From Acinetobacter sp. ANC 3813 (GTDB lineage: Bacteria > Pseudomonadota > Gammaproteobacteria > Pseudomonadales > Moraxellaceae): a DNA stretch of 64,000 nt. Numbering within the stretch: position 1 is the first letter of the stretch; the number at the start of each line of letters is the position of its first letter. Position numbers and translations under genes: made by a program. Location: the NCBI RefSeq assembly GCF_002135435.1, contig NZ_NEGK01000010.1:62001-126000 (forward strand), read 5' to 3'. The notes beneath the pieces are model-generated. The model saw only the letters and a list, made by a program, of their open reading frames with translations, ran no database searches and was not told where the DNA came from. Below, piece after piece: positions 57,653 through 64,000 of this stretch.

Positions 57653-58675
57653 ATGAGTGACAATACCATCCATGCCTACGCCGCCATGCAAGCGGGTGAA
57701 GCATTGCAAGCCTATCAATTTGATGCAGGTGAATTGCTTGCGCACCAAATTGAAGTCAAGGTTGAATATTGCGGCCTATGCCATTCAGACTTGTCCGTCA
57801 TCAATAATGACTGGAAATCTTCGGTTTATCCTGTCGTTGCGGGTCATGAAATTATCGGCACAATTACACAGCTAGGGTCTGAAGCAAAAGGCTTAAAATT
57901 AGGCCAGCGTGTTGGGATTGGCTGGACAGCAGAAAGCTGCCAGCATTGCGACCCTTGCATTGCTGGACAGCAAGTGCAATGTACGGGCGGCAAAACGCCA
58001 ACCATCGTTGGCCATGCAGGCGGCTTTGCCGATAAAGTCCGCGCCGGCTGGCAATGGGCTATTCCGCTGCCGGAGGATTTAGACCCTGAATCTGCTGGGC
58101 CCTTGCTCTGCGGCGGAATTACGGTATTTGATCCAATCTTAAAACATGAGATTCAGGCCATTCACCATGTTGGTGTCATCGGCATTGGCGGGCTTGGCCA
58201 TATGGCTATTAAGCTGCTCAAAGCTTGGGGCTGTGAAATTACCGCTTTTACATCCAGCTTAGATAAAACCGAAGAACTCAAAGCCATGGGCGCTGACCAT
58301 GTGGTCAGCAGCCGTGATACGGATGCGCTGAAAGCGCAGCGCGGCAAATTTGACCTGCTGCTCAGCACAGTGAATGTGACCTTGAACTGGCAGGCTTATC
58401 TATCTGCTTTAGCGCCCAATGGCACCATTCATATGCTTGGCATGGCGCTGGAGCCAATGCAGATTCCTGCGGGCGCGCTTATCAGCGGCGCTAAGTCCGT
58501 CACAGGTTCACCGACAGGCTCACCTGCTGCCCTGCGCCAGCTGTTGAAATTTGCAGCACGAAAAAATATTGCGCCGCAGATTGAACTGTTTCCAATGTCG
58601 CAAATTAATGAGGCCATTGAACGCCTGCATTCAGGCAATGTCCGTTACCGCGTGGTGCTGAAAGCGGATTTTTAA
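57653..58675 (+). CDS. zinc-dependent NAD(P) alcohol dehydrogenase (YahK/cinnamyl type)
   Basis: 340-residue medium-chain dehydrogenase: catalytic zinc Cys/His in [13 protein letters not shown] and the structural zinc Cys set [15 protein letters not shown], Rossmann loop [31 protein letters not shown] suggests NADP preference. Reduces aldehydes such as cinnamaldehyde in the family. A strong terminator follows. Confidence 0.93.
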   Translation: MSDNTIHAYAAMQAGEALQAYQFDAGELLAHQIEVKVEYCGLCHSDLSVINNDWKSSVYPVVAGHEIIGTITQLGSEAKGLKLGQRVGIGWTAESCQHCDPCIAGQQVQCTGGKTPTIVGHAGGFADKVRAGWQWAIPLPEDLDPESAGPLLCGGITVFDPILKHEIQAIHHVGVIGIGGLGHMAIKLLKAWGCEITAFTSSLDKTEELKAMGADHVVSSRDTDALKAQRGKFDLLLSTVNVTLNWQAYLSALAPNGTIHMLGMALEPMQIPAGALISGAKSVTGSPTGSPAALRQLLKFAARKNIAPQIELFPMSQINEAIERLHSGNVRYRVVLKADF

Positions 58676-58694
58676 GCTGCGAAAATAAACACTC

Positions 58695-58724
58695 AAAAAG
58701 CCTGCTGCTCCAGCAGGCTTTTTT
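58695..58724 (+). terminator. intrinsic terminator, convergent region
   Basis: AAAAAGCCTGCTG-CTC-CAGCAGGCTTTTTT, symmetrical; serves the alcohol dehydrogenase and probably the convergent MocR gene. Confidence 0.9.
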
Positions 58725-58762
58725 CAGCAGCAAGGAATACGGCAATCCTTTCAAAAAGTTCT

Positions 58763-60205
58763 TCAGGCAGCAGATTGACTCTCCAGCTGCGCCCTGACCC
58801 AATCCGCCAGCAGCAGGATTGCCTGCTGAATTTCTACAGATAATTCATGCCCGGCATTTAACCGGATGCAGTTGTTATAGCGGCTGTCTTCACCGAACAA
58901 AATTCCTGGGATAATATTAATGCCCTGCTCAGCTGCAAAATAATACAGCGCCAAACTGTTGATCTGATCAGGAAACTGCAGCCACATTGCATAATTGCCC
59001 TGCGGATGATTCAGACGAAAATCAATGCCATGAAAAGCCTGTGCGATAAACTGGCGGTACTGCTGCACCTGCAGCTGAAGTTTAGGGCGCAGCGCTGATA
59101 AATGCTGGCGATATGCCCTGCTGAAAATAAAATCCGCCAGCCCCAGCTGTAAAGGCGTATTCACCGAGACATTGCGCAGAATCATGTGTGCATGCATAGG
59201 CTTTAGGCGCGCAGGCAGGCAAAACCAGCCCAGCCGGTAAGATGGCGATAAAGACTTAGATACCGAGCCGCAGTACACCACATAGCCTTGATGATCCCAA
59301 TACTGAATCGGCAGCGGCCGCTGGGTGCTGAAGCTGCATTCGGCATAAATGTCATCTTCAATCACATAGCATTGATATTTGGCTGCCAGCTGGGCAATTT
59401 TTTCTTTGTCTGCATTGCTCAGGCAAAAGCCCAGCGGATTTTGAAAATTTGCAGTTAATAGGCATACTTTAGCGCCTGAATCCCGCATGGCCTGCTCCAG
59501 CCGAACAAGGTCAAAGCCTTCCGTATTGGCTGGAATTTCCACCATTTTCCGCTTCAGCAGCGCGAGCATCTGCAGCTGGCCATTATAATTCGGGGTCGGC
59601 ACAATTACACCATCTCCCTCATTGGTCAAGCTCTGGATCATCACCGCCAGCGTCGGCATGCAGCCATTGCTGACATAAATCTGTTCTGGTGCAATATGAA
59701 AGCCATCTTCAGCCCAATGTGCAGACAAGGCTTCACGCAGACGAATATGGCCCTGACGGTCACTGTAGAGAAAATCTTCAGGCTTGCTGTATTTTAATGC
59801 GCGCTGAATGGACCGGGTGAGTGCTTTCGCGGGAACCAAATTAGGAGAAAGCTGAATTGAACCCAAATGAATCAGCTTGCTGTTGATTGCCGCCTCATGA
59901 ATTTCTATTTGCAGCCCTAAATTAGAAACCTCACGCATTTTCGATTGAAAATCAGGATGCTCCGGCGCCTCAATCGCACAGCCTGAAGATGGCACCTGCA
60001 GCTGGACAAAATAGCCAGATTTGACTTTCACATAAATCAGTCCCTGCGCTTCCAGCAGTTCATAACAGCTTTTTGCGGTATTCAGGCTGATCTTCTGCTG
60101 CTGCGAAAACTGGCGCAGTGAAGGCAGACGCTGGCCTGCCGCTATTTCCCCCGCCTGTATTTTCTGCATCAGCTGCTGCGCCAGCAGCTGATATTGAAAG
60201 ACCAT
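58763..60205 (-). CDS. MocR-type transcriptional regulator (GntR winged helix fused to aminotransferase domain)
   Basis: 480 residues: residues 1-75 are a GntR winged helix (GEIAAGQRLPSLRQFSQQQKISLNTA... then LLEAQGLIYVKVKSGYFV). The remainder is a type I aminotransferase fold with the PLP lysine in SVSKSLSPSYRLGW, the PTPNYNGQ and ANFQNPLGFCLS segments and EDDIYAE. Such proteins are PLP-sensing regulators. Its start region and upstream DNA carry repeats of TATCTGTACCC. Targets unknown; the divergent lipoprotein is the first candidate. Confidence 0.92.
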   Translation of the reverse strand: MVFQYQLLAQQLMQKIQAGEIAAGQRLPSLRQFSQQQKISLNTAKSCYELLEAQGLIYVKVKSGYFVQLQVPSSGCAIEAPEHPDFQSKMREVSNLGLQIEIHEAAINSKLIHLGSIQLSPNLVPAKALTRSIQRALKYSKPEDFLYSDRQGHIRLREALSAHWAEDGFHIAPEQIYVSNGCMPTLAVMIQSLTNEGDGVIVPTPNYNGQLQMLALLKRKMVEIPANTEGFDLVRLEQAMRDSGAKVCLLTANFQNPLGFCLSNADKEKIAQLAAKYQCYVIEDDIYAECSFSTQRPLPIQYWDHQGYVVYCGSVSKSLSPSYRLGWFCLPARLKPMHAHMILRNVSVNTPLQLGLADFIFSRAYRQHLSALRPKLQLQVQQYRQFIAQAFHGIDFRLNHPQGNYAMWLQFPDQINSLALYYFAAEQGINIIPGILFGEDSRYNNCIRLNAGHELSVEIQQAILLLADWVRAQLESQSAA

Positions 60206-60294
60206 ATCTGTACCCTTTTTTTTATATTTACTGTATCTGTACCCAAAACACTAACATATTTAAGCTTTCTGTACAGTTTTTCAATCAGATACAG
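60205..60294. promoter_or_regulatory. repeated MocR-operator-like motifs
   Basis: TATCTGTACCC occurs at 60205-60215 and 60234-60244 as direct repeats 29 bp apart. A palindrome CTGTACAG lies at 60269-60276, and CTGTATCTG (60231-60239) recurs inverted as CAGATACAG (60286-60294). The first copy abuts the regulator's start codon, suggesting autorepression. Confidence 0.55.
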
Positions 60295-60303
60295 GAGAAA
60301 TTC

Positions 60304-60738
60304 ATGAAAACAATAACAATGACTTTCGCTCTATGCAGCCTGAGCTTATGCCTTTTGGCCTGCCAGCCTCAAAAGCCGAATGCCATAGCACAGCAACAGA
60401 ATTTTATCTGCAGCGCATTAATTGATGGATTTTTAAAATCTCAAAAACTGACACATTATCAGTTATGGAAAGTTCAGCCCACGCTCTACAGTGCATCGAG
60501 CCAGCGTTTATATATCTATAGGGCGCAAAGCTCAAACAATATAAATTTGCTGCCGTATCAGCAGAAACTGCGCTTTGCTTGTGAACAGCTGTCCGCACGC
60601 CAGTTTCAGCTGAAACTATCTGATCCGCAGCACGGCAATGCAATCGCGCAGTTAAGCATTGAACTGCCCGAACCGATGCAGCTGAAAACCATGACGGCGT
60701 ATCATCTGCCCAGTCAGCAGCACGTTCAGCCTGAATAG
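60304..60738 (+). CDS. small putative lipoprotein
   Basis: 144 residues from ATG at 60304 with AGGAGAAA upstream. Lipobox signal peptide (LSLCLLAC, Cys20). The mature part is polar and Gln-rich with two further Cys (FICSAL, FACEQL) that could form a disulfide. No family recognised. Divergent from the MocR-type regulator, sharing its repeat-rich region. Confidence 0.65.
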   Translation: MKTITMTFALCSLSLCLLACQPQKPNAIAQQQNFICSALIDGFLKSQKLTHYQLWKVQPTLYSASSQRLYIYRAQSSNNINLLPYQQKLRFACEQLSARQFQLKLSDPQHGNAIAQLSIELPEPMQLKTMTAYHLPSQQHVQPE

Positions 60739-60759
60739 GGCTGAACCGCTTGGATACGG

Positions 60760-61407
60760 CTATTTTAGAACAGCAGGCAGCACAGATTGCGCTTGCGGCC
60801 TTGCCAATTCTGCTTTCATTTTCTGCAGCATTTGATAAGGCTGCTGCTGTACAAACAAGTTCACCACTGAGAGCGGAATGGAGCCTTCTGGATTGGCATA
60901 GCCTGAAGTCGAGACTTTAACTTTTTGCGGACCCAATTCTTGAAAAGACCAATCGCCCTCGTACTGGGTTAAACGCACATAATTGCTGTTCAGCGGATAA
61001 CCTTTTTTTAAGGCCTTATTTTGAATGGTGATCACGCCTTGCGCATCTTTGGACATTTTGCCCTGCACAACTAAATCGCGGTCTTTAAGCGGAAAGGGAA
61101 AATCCAGCACCATATACAGCAGGAACTCGCCTTTCTTATCATCACGGGACAGCAGTTTCATTTGACTCAAAAACGGCACCCAATCCACAGCATGATCAAT
61201 ATTTAAAACCAGTGCCGCCGCCTGTTCAATGGACGCATTCATTGTCGTTTCGGCTTTGTACATCATCACTGGGTTTTGACTGTCCTGATAGGTCCAGACC
61301 TTAATATTATTTTTGTTCAAGCTGAGTTTAGGTGCACCTTCTGCAGGTACAGCCTGCACCGCAGCGCTGAGCGCGGCGGCGCAAGCCAGCAAAATCAGTT
61401 TTTTCAT
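60760..61407 (-). CDS. START-domain secreted protein
   Basis: 215 residues with signal peptide (LILLACAAALSAAVQA). The mature part looks like a START/Bet v1 lipid-binding fold: VWTYQDSQNPVMMYKAETTMNASIEQAAALV, LNIDHAVDWVPF, LVVQGKMSKD and GYANPEGSIPLSVVNLFVQ (each read in pieces). Periplasmic ligand unknown. Converges on the small lipoprotein. Confidence 0.82.
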   Translation of the reverse strand: MKKLILLACAAALSAAVQAVPAEGAPKLSLNKNNIKVWTYQDSQNPVMMYKAETTMNASIEQAAALVLNIDHAVDWVPFLSQMKLLSRDDKKGEFLLYMVLDFPFPLKDRDLVVQGKMSKDAQGVITIQNKALKKGYPLNSNYVRLTQYEGDWSFQELGPQKVKVSTSGYANPEGSIPLSVVNLFVQQQPYQMLQKMKAELARPQAQSVLPAVLK

Positions 61408-61463
61408 TCCATTATTCGTCTTATTTTAGTTTTCTATTTTTTATAGCGGATTTTGACTGAGTT

Positions 61464-62294
<831 letters not shown>

Positions 62295-62485
62295 CTAATG
62301 CTGATTCGAAATTGCTCTTACTATAGCAAAACTCCTGAACGAGACTAAGTTCAACAGATAAAAAATTTATCAAAATGCGCGGCACATCACGCTGTGATTT
62401 ATCAAGTGTGTATCCCTTGCAGCGCTTTTTTTATATCCAGAGTTTTCGATGTATCATAGGCGGGTTTTTTTCACGATGATCAGGC

Positions 62486-64000
62486 ATGAGAAATTTCCTG
62501 TTTGCGCTTGCTGCAATTTTTATGTTTATTGCATGGCTGCATCCTATTCATTACCGGCCTTGGGCAACCTATTTGGGCGAGCTTTACGCATTCTTTGCGC
62601 TGTTTGCCGTCTCTGCAGCATGTCTCAAGCAGAAACTGCTGCTGCCCAAAATAGCCCTGCCTATTTTTGCGCTGGCGCTGGTGCCTTTGCTGCAATTCGC
62701 CTTTGGCCACGTTTATTACTTCAGCATTGCCCTGCTTGGGTTTCTGTATGTCTTTTCATTCTGGCTGGCTATTGCACTGGGCTACAGTTTAAGCGCGGAT
62801 CAGGCCAGCCGTGACAAAACCTTCACCTATTTAAGCTATACCTTTGTGGCGGGCGGCGTGGCTACAGGACTGGTGGCCATTTGCCAATGGCTGAATTTTG
62901 ATGCGTCACTCAGCTTTATGATGATGAACATCAGCGGTACGACCCGTCCTTTTGCCAATTTTGCACAGCCAAACAATATGGGCACCTTTTTGCTCATGTC
63001 TTTGCTGGCCTGCCTGTATTTGTATGAAAAGAAAGCCCTATCAACCAAATGGCTGGTATTGGCCGCACTGCCGATGCTCATTGGCGTTGCGCTGAGCCAA
63101 TCCCGCACCTCATGGGTGGCCTGCATTGCCATTCTGCTGTATCTGTCTTATCAGCAGTACCGCCATGTGATCCGCCTGCCTTGGCGCTATAGCCTCATTT
63201 GGCTGATCTGCTTTGTGGGACTGATTCTTTGCCTGCCTGAAATCAGCAAATGGCTGACCGAAGCATCTGGCATGGACATGATTAAAAGCCGTGATGTCGT
63301 GCAGCGCGCGGGCGGCGATATGTCGCGTTTGGCCATCTGGCAGCAAATGGCGCATGCTGTTGCAGCGCAGCCGTGGTTTGGCTACGGCTGGTATCAAACC
63401 AGTACTGCATTTGTCAGTATTTCAGATACTTTCCCTGGCCCTGTCTGGGTGCGCAGTGCGCATAATTTCATTTTAGATTTTCTGCTGTGGAATGGCGCCG
63501 TGGTTGCTGTGCCATTTTTCGCTTACTTCGGCTACTTAGGCATTGTGCTGCATAAGCGTGCGCAATCTGCAGCTGCAGTCGTGGGTTTGTTAATGGTGGG
63601 GATTTTTGTCATCCATGCCATGCTGGAATTTCCGCAAAACTATGCGTATTTCTTATTACCAATGGGCTTTGTGATAGGCATCATTCTTGCGCAAAAATCG
63701 GATACAGCAGTATTTAGCCTACCGCCTATTGTTCTGCGCTGTGTGTTTGTAATAGGTCTGATTTTGCTGGCTATAATTTACCGCGATTATGATGTGCTGG
63801 TGCCTAAACTGGACCAAACTGCGCGCTATGAAAAAACCCCAGAGAAAATCACCCGTGATGACCGTATCTTGCTGCTGACCGAGTTTGATCATCGAATTAA
63901 CTTTATCCGCATGAATCCTTATCAGCACATGACACAAACTGAACTGGATGATGCTGGCAAACTGGTGCGCAGCTATCCAACCAAATACAACTTCATTAAA
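62486..64000 (+). CDS. PglL/O-antigen-ligase family protein (3' end outside window)
   Basis: Begins ATG at 62486 and stays open for 505 codons to the window end. About ten transmembrane helices. The Wzy_C ligase motif includes RPFANFAQPNNMGTFLL, SQSRTSWVA, GYGWYQ and the SAHNFILDFLLWNG loop with the conserved His. These match bacterial O-oligosaccharyltransferases (PglL) that glycosylate proteins with lipid-linked oligosaccharide, better than WaaL ligases. In Acinetobacter the lipid donor is the capsule repeat unit. The rest of the C-terminus (Wzy_C_2, if any) is not visible. Confidence 0.88.
   Translation, partial: MRNFLFALAAIFMFIAWLHPIHYRPWATYLGELYAFFALFAVSAACLKQKLLLPKIALPIFALALVPLLQFAFGHVYYFSIALLGFLYVFSFWLAIALGYSLSADQASRDKTFTYLSYTFVAGGVATGLVAICQWLNFDASLSFMMMNISGTTRPFANFAQPNNMGTFLLMSLLACLYLYEKKALSTKWLVLAALPMLIGVALSQSRTSWVACIAILLYLSYQQYRHVIRLPWRYSLIWLICFVGLILCLPEISKWLTEASGMDMIKSRDVVQRAGGDMSRLAIWQQMAHAVAAQPWFGYGWYQTSTAFVSISDTFPGPVWVRSAHNFILDFLLWNGAVVAVPFFAYFGYLGIVLHKRAQSAAAVVGLLMVGIFVIHAMLEFPQNYAYFLLPMGFVIGIILAQKSDTAVFSLPPIVLRCVFVIGLILLAIIYRDYDVLVPKLDQTARYEKTPEKITRDDRILLLTEFDHRINFIRMNPYQHMTQTELDDAGKLVRSYPTKYNFIK

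Overview
The window looks like a chromosomal segment of an Acinetobacter species outside the baumannii group. The evidence is the gene order pgm / galE / gpi / ugd / galU ... gna / wza-wzb-wzc / fkpA, which is the Acinetobacter capsule (K or wee, emulsan-type) locus, together with moderate-to-low GC, the ribB-ribH-nusB-thiL-pgpA block and a PglL-type O-oligosaccharyltransferase. Species assignment is inference; there is no rRNA in the window.

Layout. 1-1.7 kb: truncated ParA ATPase, SirB2 and BolA genes on the minus strand. 1.87-2.19 kb: three tandem identical tRNA-Gly(GCC) genes with one promoter and one terminator. 2.3-3.4 kb: an AT-rich orphan membrane protein and an AT-rich gap. 3.4-10.8 kb: an alcohol/aldehyde oxidation island (Fe-type alcohol dehydrogenase, alpha/beta hydrolase, GAF-domain regulator, AldB-type aldehyde dehydrogenase) followed by an HCCA-isomerase-like protein and an atypical SDR divergent from a TetR regulator. 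11.1-14.6 kb: riboflavin, thiamine and phospholipid housekeeping genes (ribB, ribH, nusB, thiL, pgpA). 14.6-19.3 kb: glmU, glmS and pgm, which supply UDP-GlcNAc and hexose phosphates.

19.3-52 kb is the capsule locus. A long minus-strand cluster runs from gna (47.8 kb) down to galE (20.2 kb), with wza-wzb-wzc divergent on the plus strand. It appears to be two modules in series. The module next to wza has gna, a WbpP-type epimerase, Wzx, two hexapeptide acyltransferases, three GT4 enzymes, a serine-acetyltransferase-like protein and the dehydratase / aminotransferase / acetyltransferase / PglC-type transferase set for a diacetamido-trideoxyhexose primer. The module next to galU is strikingly AT-rich in part. 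It has its own Ugd, Wzx, nitroreductase-like protein, pyruvyl transferase, three GT2 enzymes, the only recognisable Wzy and a second initiating sugar-phosphate transferase. So there are two initiating transferases, two flippases, one polymerase and three nucleotide-sugar dehydrogenases. The galU-adjacent Ugd lacks the canonical catalytic Cys. An orphan secreted protein with a TIM-barrel-like pattern sits between pgm and galE.

52-64 kb: two FKBP-type peptidyl-prolyl isomerases, dienelactone hydrolase, HIT protein, mutY, an M23 lipoprotein, tag, a zinc alcohol dehydrogenase, a MocR-type regulator with repeated operator-like motifs, a small lipoprotein, a START-domain protein, dapB, and the start of a PglL/O-antigen-ligase family protein cut by the window edge. 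PglL enzymes in Acinetobacter can use capsule repeat units for protein glycosylation, so this gene may connect functionally to the capsule locus.

No CRISPR array, insertion sequence, transposase, integrase or rRNA was seen.
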